Below are positions 31,878 to 38,585 of a stretch of 38,585 nt of DNA, piece after piece. A program made the translations under genes and the position numbers. The notes under the pieces were generated by a model. The model searched no databases and was not told where the DNA came from. It saw only the letters and a list, made by a program, of their open reading frames with translations. The stretch's first letter is position 1, and each line of letters starts with the position of its first letter. The DNA is from Chloroflexota bacterium (GTDB lineage: Bacteria > Chloroflexota > Anaerolineae > Anaerolineales > UBA11858): NCBI GenBank assembly GCA_030666985.1, contig DAOUWT010000002.1, forward strand, positions 1 to 38,585. Reading direction: 5' to 3'.

Positions 31878-32846
31878 ATGTCCAAAAACACCACTCCTCC
31901 AAAAACAAGCCACCGAATGAATTCGGCGTCTTCCTCCGGGAAATGGCTCCTGGGCCTCTCAATCTTTGTTCTGATCCTCATTGCGGTAGGGAGTGGAATA
32001 GCGGGGTTCCAAGCCAACCTTCAGGTGGAGGATAGCGGCCAAACGGCTCAGGATATGATGGCAGCCATGGTCGCCGCCCAAGAGCAGTTCGTCCTGGGGA
32101 ATCAGGCCCTGGACGCCGAACGCTACATGGATGCTAAAATGCACTTCGAATATGTTCTCAAAATAGACCCGGCCTTCCCGGACATCGAGAAAAAATTGGT
32201 CGCCGCTCTAATAGGCATCTACGCCGAACCTACCCAAACGCCCGCGCCCGATCCGCAGGTCACTCCCACAATCACGCCAACACCTGAAATCCCAAATGAG
32301 GCCGAGCTTTTGTACCAGGCCCAAGACCTCGTGAAAAACAGGGAATGGTCACTGGCAATCGAGACCCTGCAAGCCTTACGCGCCTTTCATCCGGAGCATC
32401 AGCCCGCCGAGGTGGATGGCTTGTTATTCACCGCTCTCTACAACCGGGGGATGGCGTACATTGGGGAGGGGGACCTGGCGGGGGGCGTCTACGACCTGGA
32501 ACGCGCGGCCCGCTTCGGCGTCCTGGACGTGGAGGGGCAAAACAGCCTGGAGTGGGCCAGCTTCTACCTGACCGGAGTGAGTTATTGGGGCATAGATTGG
32601 CGCAAGGCGGTCTACTATTTTAGTTTGATAGTGGACGAAGCACCTGGCTTTCAGGACGCTTCGGGGGCCACAGTCCAGGAGCGCTACCGGGACGCAGTTC
32701 AACAATACGCTGAATCATTGACGGAAAAAGCAGAATGGTGCGAAGCGGAACGCTATTTTAGGATCGCTTTGGAATATGGGGGAGAAGCGAGCTTAGAGGC
32801 GAAAGTAAAAGACGCTGCCGAGATGTGTGAGGAAAAGGGAGGTTAA
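31878..32846 (+). CDS. membrane-anchored TPR-like protein (third)
   Basis: 322 aa. A polar N-terminus of about 22 residues, one membrane span (LLGLSIFVLILIAVGSGIA), a first TPR-like pair (EQFVLGNQALDAERYMDAKMHFEYVLKIDP), a Pro/Thr linker (TQTPAPDPQVTPTITPTPE), then more helical repeats (LLYQAQDLVKNREWSLAIETLQAL) and a Cys-containing end. The general plan matches the two TPR proteins at 8936 and 10542, but sequence similarity is low. Probably extracytoplasmic scaffolding; partner unknown. The ATG at 31878 is used; a GTG at 31869 is possible. No array at its stop. Confidence 0.82.
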   Translation: MSKNTTPPKTSHRMNSASSSGKWLLGLSIFVLILIAVGSGIAGFQANLQVEDSGQTAQDMMAAMVAAQEQFVLGNQALDAERYMDAKMHFEYVLKIDPAFPDIEKKLVAALIGIYAEPTQTPAPDPQVTPTITPTPEIPNEAELLYQAQDLVKNREWSLAIETLQALRAFHPEHQPAEVDGLLFTALYNRGMAYIGEGDLAGGVYDLERAARFGVLDVEGQNSLEWASFYLTGVSYWGIDWRKAVYYFSLIVDEAPGFQDASGATVQERYRDAVQQYAESLTEKAEWCEAERYFRIALEYGGEASLEAKVKDAAEMCEEKGG

Positions 32847-33115
32847 TTTGGGTCTCTGGGAACTTACGGGATAGATTTGCCAAATCGCAATTTTTCGCCA
32901 CTAACGCTTTGCGTATGTTTTACGCCGCGTGCCCATGGTATTCGTGCTAATTCGTGAAATTCGTGGCAAATGTTTGTTCAATCCCGTGAAATCCTAAAGA
33001 GCCAATATATTTTAGCAAATACCCCCACCATCACCTTGGACTCCCCCACAAGCTTAGAGTGATATTCGTTCCTGGCCTTGGTTTTCAGGGCGGCGCTGCA
33101 AGTTATCGGTAGGCA
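32847..33115. other. spacer with decamers and gene-fragment repeat A
   Basis: Contains three TTCGTG-type repeats (TTCGTGCTAA, TTCGTGAAA, TTCGTGGCAA; 32941-32969). At 33031-33109 there is a 79-bp segment that matches 33802-33880 without gaps. On the minus strand both segments translate to similar peptides (ITCSA-A/V-L, then YH and GESKV), suggesting two fragments of one old gene. Confidence 0.6.
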
Positions 33116-33319
33116 TTATCTTTGAGGCAGAGCTAACTCATTTTCTCTTGCAATTCTAATTAAAAATCGCAGAGCTTCATTAACCGCCTCAGAGTCTGGA
33201 AACACATTGGCCACATCCTCTTCTAAGCGGACAGATGGCCCGAACCCCTTTCGTCCAGGCCCAACCTTTCTCACCCGCAAACTCCTCAAGTCGTATTCTG
33301 GGCGCAGTTCATCATCCAT
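33116..33319 (-). CDS. small antitoxin-like protein
   Basis: 67 aa. Begins MDDELRPEYDLRSL and ends with a helix (SEAVNEALRFLIRIARENEL), the layout of small RHH-like proteins often annotated as type II antitoxins whose N-terminus starts EYDF or EYDL. AAGGAG lies upstream of the ATG with acceptable spacing. No toxin gene is next to it: downstream is only fragment A and upstream is another antitoxin-like gene. It is probably a surviving half of a module, or one whose partner is elsewhere. Confidence 0.65.
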   Translation of the reverse strand: MDDELRPEYDLRSLRVRKVGPGRKGFGPSVRLEEDVANVFPDSEAVNEALRFLIRIARENELALPQR

Positions 33320-33423
33320 TATTGTTTTAACCTTCTCCTTGCTAAATACACCTGCCTGTGTAATTGAAACTTAAAGTATCCATCTTGTGTCATTAGCAAA
33401 ACAGCAACCAAGTTAATTATCTG

Positions 33424-33636
33424 CTATGCCCTAAATAATTTTTCAGAAATTTCTATGTTTTGTTTAAGCAAAGAATTGACAACTTCGCTCAAAGAAAGAA
33501 CGGTATCTTTATTTTGGATATTTTCGATAAAAAAGTCTTTAACCTCTTTATCTAAATAGATTGGAATATCTAATTCCTCTATTGGTCTATAAAATTTGCC
33601 TTGTTCTGCATTTGTGAAATCGTATTCTTTTTTCAT
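33424..33636 (-). CDS. small antitoxin-like protein (EYDF...GKFYRP type)
   Basis: 70 aa from the ATG at 33636, which has AAAGGTG eight bases upstream. MKKEYDFTNAEQGKFYRP leads to a beta strand (LDIPIYLD) and helices (VKDFFIENIQ, LSEVVNSLLKQNIEI), typical of BrnA-like or related RHH antitoxins. The 18 residues of open frame before this ATG come from another frame of a broken brnT. Its own toxin seems to be lost. Confidence 0.7.
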   Translation of the reverse strand: MKKEYDFTNAEQGKFYRPIEELDIPIYLDKEVKDFFIENIQNKDTVLSLSEVVNSLLKQNIEISEKLFRA

Positions 33637-33639
33637 TTT

Positions 33640-33697
33640 GGACACCTTTTTTGATATGCCTGATTTTCTCTTTATTTGTATCCCATTCAAATTTCAC
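33640..33697 (-). pseudogene. BrnT toxin N-terminal remnant
   Basis: From a GTG at 33697 the minus strand reads VKFEWDTNKEKIRHIKKGV, the standard beginning of BrnT (DUF497) toxins, which normally have about 90 residues. After that the sequence runs directly into the start of the antitoxin-like gene in another frame, and the toxin frame stops soon after. At least 70 residues, including the catalytic part, are missing. Confidence 0.6.
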
Positions 33698-33771
33698 AGC
33701 ATGTAGTCCTCAAGAGGAGCATCAAAGTCAGCTGGCATTTCAACAAGCCCTCGCAAATTTTGTCTTAGATA
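33694..33771 (-). pseudogene. antitoxin C-terminal remnant
   Basis: The minus strand encodes LRGLVEMPADFDAPLEDYML and a stop, the usual ending of DUF2281/Phd-like antitoxins (MPxDFDxPLEDF). No start or N-terminal domain in the same frame is found upstream. Its TGA overlaps the GTG of the BrnT remnant. Confidence 0.6.
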
Positions 33772-34054
33772 ACTGAAGTATACCATAGGTAAATGTTACT
33801 TTCACCTTGGACTCTCCCATCATTTCAAAGTGGTATTTATCCCTATTCTTGTTTTCCAGGACAGCACTGCAAGTTATCGTTACCATCCACGAATTAGAGC
33901 ACGAATACTCGAATGGGTGGCCGTACAGTATTCGTTTTGCTCTGCACGCCCTTGGCGTTCGTGTTTTATTCGAGGATGGCCTCCTGCCCCAGCAGACTAC
34001 CACTCTGAGATACCCTGCTATTACTTTTGCCCCCTATTGGCTTAGTACGACAGT
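33772..34054. repeat. spacer with gene-fragment repeat B
   Basis: Positions 33802-33880 match 33031-33109 over 79 bp without gaps. The two copies flank the antitoxin genes as direct repeats. The minus-strand peptide is ITCSAVLENKN then YHFEMMGESKVKV. The rest, up to 34054, has no convincing gene in either strand. Confidence 0.6.
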
Positions 34055-34684
34055 TTATGCATTAAACAACCGGTTCAGCCAATCCACAAACTTTTGTGCA
34101 AGCGGCTGATTATGTTGCAATGCATGTGCAGTTATGGCTAACCCCATAGGCTGACCAGGTGTTTCTTGCCAAGCCAACCATGTATGGATAAAAGCTTTCT
34201 GGTGATGCAAAGACGAATACCTGTTCAGATTTTCGTTTTCAATTTCCCGCAAAATATCTTCGGCTTTGGGTTTCAGGTCATCGTCATCTGGGATTAATTC
34301 TGCGACAAAGTCTTCCAACATTCCTGGTAAATGATTGTTCGGCATTATCCAAATGCCAACTCGAGGCATTTGATCCGATTCAATGATAGTCCCATTTGGA
34401 TTAGGCCCATCAGGAAGGTTTGAATACCCAGCCTGTCTCAAACGCTCACATACAGCGTCCCATCTACTCTCTATATCCTGGTCTGCATCCAGAACAATGC
34501 CAAGAGCATTGAGTTTAGACTGCTTTAGCCTAACCGCAATGCCTTCAAGCAAAGCATCTACACCGCCTTTATCTTCCCCTGGTTCCTCGACAGAAAAATT
34601 TTCCAGCACTTGATATTGCTCACATAAAGCCCAAACAACATGTTTATCATTTTTACCTTCAACGAGCAGTTCTGCGTTTAGCAT
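34055..34684 (-). CDS. TOPRIM-domain protein, DUF3226-like
   Basis: 209 aa. Starts with AELLVEGKNDKHVV, the TOPRIM strand with its catalytic Glu. GIVLDADQD near residue 65 gives the DxD-type metal site. A short region with PNNHLPGMLEDFVAELI and a C-terminal helical part follow (HQKAFIHTWLAW). This arrangement fits DUF3226 proteins, related to the TOPRIM nuclease half of OLD enzymes. The ATG overlaps the TGA of the upstream ATPase by one base (TGATG), so they are translated as a coupled pair. Expected to be a metal-dependent nuclease controlled by the ATPase. Confidence 0.82.
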   Translation of the reverse strand: MLNAELLVEGKNDKHVVWALCEQYQVLENFSVEEPGEDKGGVDALLEGIAVRLKQSKLNALGIVLDADQDIESRWDAVCERLRQAGYSNLPDGPNPNGTIIESDQMPRVGIWIMPNNHLPGMLEDFVAELIPDDDDLKPKAEDILREIENENLNRYSSLHHQKAFIHTWLAWQETPGQPMGLAITAHALQHNQPLAQKFVDWLNRLFNA

Positions 34685-35778
34685 CAGCGCACCTCTATAT
34701 CTTGTTCTACAGCAATGCTCAATTCATCAACGGAGTAAGGCACTTCTCCAATCTGCTCGTCTATTCTCTCGATGCGAATTAACCGACCAAAATCAGGATT
34801 TTCAAATTCAACAAGTGCTTCCTGGAAAGCTTTAACGCAATCCCAGCTATGAGTAGTAGCAAAAACTTGTACATCTTGTTTGGATGCTGTCTGAAAAATT
34901 AGTCGCCACATATCCTTGAGTGTTGCATAATAAAGCCCTGTATCTATTTCGTCAACAAGCAATGTTCCGCTGCCAACATTCACTAACGAGGCTATTATTG
35001 CCAAAATACGCCGCATTCCATCCCCCATACTCCCAAGGGGTATTGGTTCATCTTTATCATCCAACTTAAGTAGGACTCCACTATTAGAGGTCTGCCGGCT
35101 TGTAAAACTGAGCCGCTTTACTTTTGGTTCAAGTATTTGTAGAGCATCAACAATCTTATCCTCTTTTTCTGTCAAGGTAATACCATCCCATAGAACTGCC
35201 AACTCATCGTATCCAAGATGATTTGTAGTAATCAGTTTGGAAATCTCAGATGGTATGGGAGTATTCCTTGTATACATCCTGTGGTCAGGAATTAGGCCAT
35301 CTACATCTAAAAGCAATGATGATTCTTTCTTTTTTGGAGATGTAAATTTAGAGTGTTCAAAAACAAGGCGATGCTCAAGTTCTCCTATTTCCGAGCCATC
35401 TTCGTCAAACAAGGATAGCTGAGTAGTATCTTCTTCATGCAAGGAAATCTTAAGACTAATTTTCTGATCATTCTTTGAAGAAATTATAATCGCTTGTCCA
35501 TACTCCAGTGAATGCCCGTTAAAAATATGCGAAACTTGATAACCACCACGAGTATCTGTTTTATAACGGTTAATTATTCTTGGAATATACTCGCCTCTTT
35601 CGTGCAACAGGTGTATTAAACTTGAACGAACATCATCGCTTGTTAAAAGATGAATCGCTTCTAATAAACTGCTTTTGCCAGAATTATTCGTTCCAACAAT
35701 CAAATTCACCTTAGCCAAAGACGATATTTCAAAATCTTCAAACAATCGATATTTTTGAATTCTCAAATTATGTAACAT
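34684..35778 (-). CDS. OLD-like AAA/ABC-type ATPase
   Basis: 364 aa. N-terminus LHNLRIQKYRLFEDFEI is typical of RecF/OLD ATPases. Walker A GTNNSGKSSLLEAI near residue 29, signature-like LGSMGDGMRRILAI near 247, Walker B TLLVDEIDTGLYY near 270, and switch-type ATTHSWDC near 307. The region between has a beta-rich and charged insert, as in AAA_15/AAA_21 proteins. With the following TOPRIM protein it forms a split version of the OLD nuclease, comparable in layout to PARIS (AriA/AriB) but with a DUF3226-type rather than DUF4435-type partner. An anti-phage role is inferred. Lower GC than its right-hand neighbour. Confidence 0.85.
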   Translation of the reverse strand: MLHNLRIQKYRLFEDFEISSLAKVNLIVGTNNSGKSSLLEAIHLLTSDDVRSSLIHLLHERGEYIPRIINRYKTDTRGGYQVSHIFNGHSLEYGQAIIISSKNDQKISLKISLHEEDTTQLSLFDEDGSEIGELEHRLVFEHSKFTSPKKKESSLLLDVDGLIPDHRMYTRNTPIPSEISKLITTNHLGYDELAVLWDGITLTEKEDKIVDALQILEPKVKRLSFTSRQTSNSGVLLKLDDKDEPIPLGSMGDGMRRILAIIASLVNVGSGTLLVDEIDTGLYYATLKDMWRLIFQTASKQDVQVFATTHSWDCVKAFQEALVEFENPDFGRLIRIERIDEQIGEVPYSVDELSIAVEQDIEVR

Positions 35779-35849
35779 GTGAATTTTCCCTATATCTAAA
35801 ATTGTCTTCCATTATTTAATCTATACTAGTGTACCAGATTTTCTAATTT

Positions 35850-35878
35850 TTGTTGTACTAGAAAAAATTCGGTATAAT
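35850..35878 (+). promoter_or_regulatory. promoter of the lamin-tail protein gene
   Basis: TTGTTG (35850-35855), 17 bp, then a perfect TATAAT (35873-35878). It predicts a start near 35885 and a leader of about 110 nt to the ATG at 35995. Confidence 0.6.
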
Positions 35879-35994
35879 ACTTCTACGAGTCATTTTCAAA
35901 TCACTTCCTATCACCTACGCACCCACAACATTCTCTTTGTAGTATAAGCCATTTCCAATCCAACTGTCAAGCGACTAATCCCCGAGGCCAACCC

Positions 35995-38585
35995 ATGCCC
36001 CGCTCCCCCCTCACACACCTCAGAAACCTCATACTCCTCACATCCCTCACACTCCTCATCCTCACCCCCGCCCACGCCGCCACCACCTGGCAAGAGGACT
36101 TCAACGCCCCCTCCCTTGACGGCAAAGGCGCCACGGGCAGCACCATCGACATGGACGGCGTCACCAAATGGAACATCGACATCAGCGGCGCCGACCTGAG
36201 CGCCACAACCGACTGGTTCCGCGTGGAGGGCGAAGTTTTCGAGGGCCGCGACCTGGACGGCCCCGCCGTGTGGGAATCGGAATCAATTGACATTTCGGGC
36301 CTCTCCGGCGTCAGCTTTAGCCTGGATGCCGCAGAATCGGGCGACCACGAAAGCGATGACTACTTTGACGTTTATTACAGTCTCGACGGCGGGGCGTTCA
36401 CCCTCATTGCCAACTGGAACGGGCTGGGGAGCGGCACTCACACTCTCGTGGGCGACATCCCCGACGACGGCGACTGGGGCACAACCACCATCACCCAGGC
36501 CGTATCCGGCAGCACGCTAAAAATCAAGGTGGTGATGAAAAATGATGCCGGCACCGAATATCTCCGTCTGGACAATGTGCAAGTTCTGGATGACACCACC
36601 CTCACCCCCATTTACGACATCCAGCACACCACCGACCCCAGCGGCGACTCTCCCCTCGCGGGGCAAAATGTCACCACCTCTGGCGTGGTCACAGCCGCTT
36701 TTGGGGATGGCTACTTCATTGAAGACCCGGCCGGCGGCGCCTGGAACGGCCTCTTCGTTTACGACCAAGCGCTCATGAGCGCCGCCAACCCTCCCACGCG
36801 GGGCGACCTCGTCCAGGTTACGGGAACAGTGGCGGAATTCAACAACCTCACCGAGCTGACCACCATCACCGGCTATACCCTTGTCTCCAGCGGCAACCCC
36901 CTCCCCGTGCCGGAAATTCTATCCACCGGGGATGTGGCCCAAGAGCAGTGGGAGGGCGTCCTCGTCCGCGTGGAAGTTGTCACCGTCACCGACCATAATC
37001 TGGGATTTGGCGAATGGGCCATTAACGACGGGAGCGGCAATATCCGCGTGGACGACAAGGGCAGCTACACCTACACCCCCGTCACCGGCGACACGCTCCA
37101 AAGCCTCACCGGCCCCGTGGACTACACCTACGATAACTTCAAAATTCAGCCCCGCGACGATGCAGACATCCAACCCGCCGCCAACTTGGTCATTAACGAA
37201 ATTCACGCCGACCCGGCCCCCGATTTGCCCGGCGACGCCAACGGGGATGGTGTGCGGAGCAGCAGCGCAGACGAATTTGTAGAGATCGTCAACAACTCGG
37301 TTTGGGATGTGGATATTTCGGGCTGGACATTGGCGGATGCCTCCGCCGTGCGGCACACCTTCCCGCCGGGGACGGTTATCCCTAGCCACTGCGGGATAGT
37401 TATCTTTGGGGGAGGAACTCCCACGGGAGATTTCGGCCAATCCCTCACGCAAACGGCCAGCAGCGGCGCCCTGAGTCTCAACAACGGCGGGGACACTGTC
37501 ACCCTCAACGATGGGGGTGGCGACCACGCTGTGGTTACGTTTGGCGCTGAGGGTGGGGACAACCAAGCCCTTAGCCGCTACCCAGATGTGACCGCGCCTC
37601 TGTTTTGGAAACACGCCGAAATCAAGGCATCCGCCGGGGCACTTTTCTCCCCCGGGACGATGGTGGACGGTACCCCCTTTGTGGGATGCTCATCCCCCGG
37701 CTACACGCCCATCTACGAGGTTCAATATCCCCCCGACACGAACGGCGACTCCCCCCTGGCGGGGCAAAGCGTGACCACCGGGGGCATAGTCACGGCCACG
37801 TTTTACAGCGGATATTTCGTTCAGGACTCCGGCGGAGGGGCGTGGAGCGGGGTGTGGGTGCATGACGGTGTCAACGTTCCCCACGTGGGAGACCGCGTGC
37901 GGCTAACCGGAACCGTGGACGAATACTTCGCCCTCACCGAGTTGGATTCCATCTCCGATTTCGAGATTTTATCCAATGACAACGCCCTCCCCGCACCCGA
38001 AGTTTTGCCCACCGGGGACGTCTCCCAAGAAAGGTGGGAGGGCGTGTTGGTGCGCGTTGAAACAGTCACCGTCACCGATGCGGATTTAGGCTTTGACGAA
38101 TGGGCCGTCAGTGATGGGGGCGGCGATGCGCGGATTGGCGATAAAGGCACTTACACCTACACGCCCGCCAACGGCGATAACCTGGATGCTGTGACCGGGC
38201 CGCTAGACTATTCTTATGGGAATTTCAAGATTCAGCCTCGAAATGATGGGGACATTCATCTGCCGGCCACCGTGATAATAAATGAGGTCGATGTTGACCA
38301 AGCCGGGGTTGATGGAGCTGAATTTATAGAACTATATGATGGCGGTGAAGGAAATACCGATTTAAGCGGCATGGTCATGGTGTTTTTCAATGGCTCCGAC
38401 GATGCCTCTTACCGCTCCATTGACCTGGATTTGTGGAGCACGGGTTCTACGGGCTATTTTGTGGTTTGTGGAAATAAAGCCAACGTCCCCCATTGTGATT
38501 TAGAATCTGTTTCAAACTTGCTCCAAAATGGACCGGATGCCGTGGCCCTTTACGAGGGCGATGCGGCCGATTTTCCCAACGATAC
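35995..38585 (+). CDS. secreted OB-fold/lamin-tail repeat protein, cut by window edge
   Basis: At least 863 residues, open to the right edge. Signal peptide 1-29 (LLILTPAHA). A first beta-rich domain spans about 30-200. An OB-fold module like those of YhcR-type extracellular nucleases starts near 207 (YDIQHT, then GYFIEDPAGGAWNGLFVYD), and a lamin-tail (LTD) domain near 398 (VINEIHADP, EFVEIVNNS, DISGWTL). The OB module is repeated near 574 (YEVQYP, GYFVQDSGGGAWSGVWVHD), and a second LTD near 760 (VIINEVDVD, EFIELYDGG). So an OB+LTD unit of about 365 residues is duplicated. GAGG lies seven bases before the ATG. A catalytic nuclease or phosphoesterase domain may follow beyond the window; none is seen yet. 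GC-rich compared with the defence-like patch next to it. Confidence 0.85.
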   Translation, partial: MPRSPLTHLRNLILLTSLTLLILTPAHAATTWQEDFNAPSLDGKGATGSTIDMDGVTKWNIDISGADLSATTDWFRVEGEVFEGRDLDGPAVWESESIDISGLSGVSFSLDAAESGDHESDDYFDVYYSLDGGAFTLIANWNGLGSGTHTLVGDIPDDGDWGTTTITQAVSGSTLKIKVVMKNDAGTEYLRLDNVQVLDDTTLTPIYDIQHTTDPSGDSPLAGQNVTTSGVVTAAFGDGYFIEDPAGGAWNGLFVYDQALMSAANPPTRGDLVQVTGTVAEFNNLTELTTITGYTLVSSGNPLPVPEILSTGDVAQEQWEGVLVRVEVVTVTDHNLGFGEWAINDGSGNIRVDDKGSYTYTPVTGDTLQSLTGPVDYTYDNFKIQPRDDADIQPAANLVINEIHADPAPDLPGDANGDGVRSSSADEFVEIVNNSVWDVDISGWTLADASAVRHTFPPGTVIPSHCGIVIFGGGTPTGDFGQSLTQTASSGALSLNNGGDTVTLNDGGGDHAVVTFGAEGGDNQALSRYPDVTAPLFWKHAEIKASAGALFSPGTMVDGTPFVGCSSPGYTPIYEVQYPPDTNGDSPLAGQSVTTGGIVTATFYSGYFVQDSGGGAWSGVWVHDGVNVPHVGDRVRLTGTVDEYFALTELDSISDFEILSNDNALPAPEVLPTGDVSQERWEGVLVRVETVTVTDADLGFDEWAVSDGGGDARIGDKGTYTYTPANGDNLDAVTGPLDYSYGNFKIQPRNDGDIHLPATVIINEVDVDQAGVDGAEFIELYDGGEGNTDLSGMVMVFFNGSDDASYRSIDLDLWSTGSTGYFVVCGNKANVPHCDLESVSNLLQNGPDAVALYEGDAADFPND

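Noticed and set aside
33740..34003. 87-codon minus-strand ORF
   Set aside because: Only the middle part resembles fragment A; there is no ribosome site or family match, so it is treated as gene debris.

Overview
The window is a gene-dense bacterial chromosome segment. It most resembles a Chloroflexota genome of the Anaerolineae type. That placement is inferred from several traits: membrane-anchored TPR proteins with Pro/Thr linkers, a ribbon-helix-helix (RHH)/HNH gene pair common in Chloroflexota and cyanobacteria, a groEL without an adjacent groES, a CcrM-like orphan methylase, and spacers filled with degenerate 7- to 10-base tandem arrays. No rRNA, tRNA, CRISPR array or intact insertion sequence was seen.

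Layout. Positions 65-3538 (minus) hold the dnaG-rpoD pair (primase and main sigma factor). Positions 3893-4727 hold an RHH/HNH pair. Positions 5072-8664 hold a DedA membrane protein, a lipoprotein fusing a DsbA-like thioredoxin domain to a cyclophilin, and a secreted HExxH protein. Positions 8936-11873 hold two paralogous anchored TPR proteins. Positions 12078-14066 are a complete groEL unit: a consensus-spaced promoter, a variant CIRCE operator at the expected start site, the gene and a terminator. A 127-bp tandem duplication and an orphan GANTC-type methylase follow. Positions 16006-18012 (minus) hold a one-domain CinA and an FAD oxidoreductase. Positions 18392-23959 (minus) are a complete livKHMGF branched-chain amino-acid ABC transporter with a terminator. 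Positions 24457-27005 hold a divergent zinc dehydrogenase and a GH1 glycosidase. Positions 27039-29087 hold a predicted structured small RNA with its own promoter and terminator, then RNase J. Positions 29224-31680 (minus) hold Pcm, an M42 peptidase and a hotdog thioesterase. A third anchored TPR protein follows. Positions 33031-35778 (minus) look like an accessory patch: two antitoxin-like genes without toxins, debris of a BrnT toxin and another antitoxin, and a coupled AAA ATPase + TOPRIM (DUF3226-like) pair resembling split OLD/PARIS-type defence systems. From 35995 to the right edge runs a large secreted protein with duplicated OB-fold and lamin-tail modules.

Three signals are not explained by ordinary gene annotation. 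First, at least twelve genes end in or within a few bases of a short-period degenerate tandem array (7-, 8- or 9-mers), always purine-rich in the sense of the gene, and in most cases the stop codon lies inside or overlaps the first repeat unit. Second, a family of long inverted repeats has 15-bp arms that are themselves near-palindromes; arms differ between copies but keep complementarity. Third, a predicted RNA of about 260 nt lies before RNase J. The AAA/TOPRIM pair is the best candidate for an undescribed functional system.
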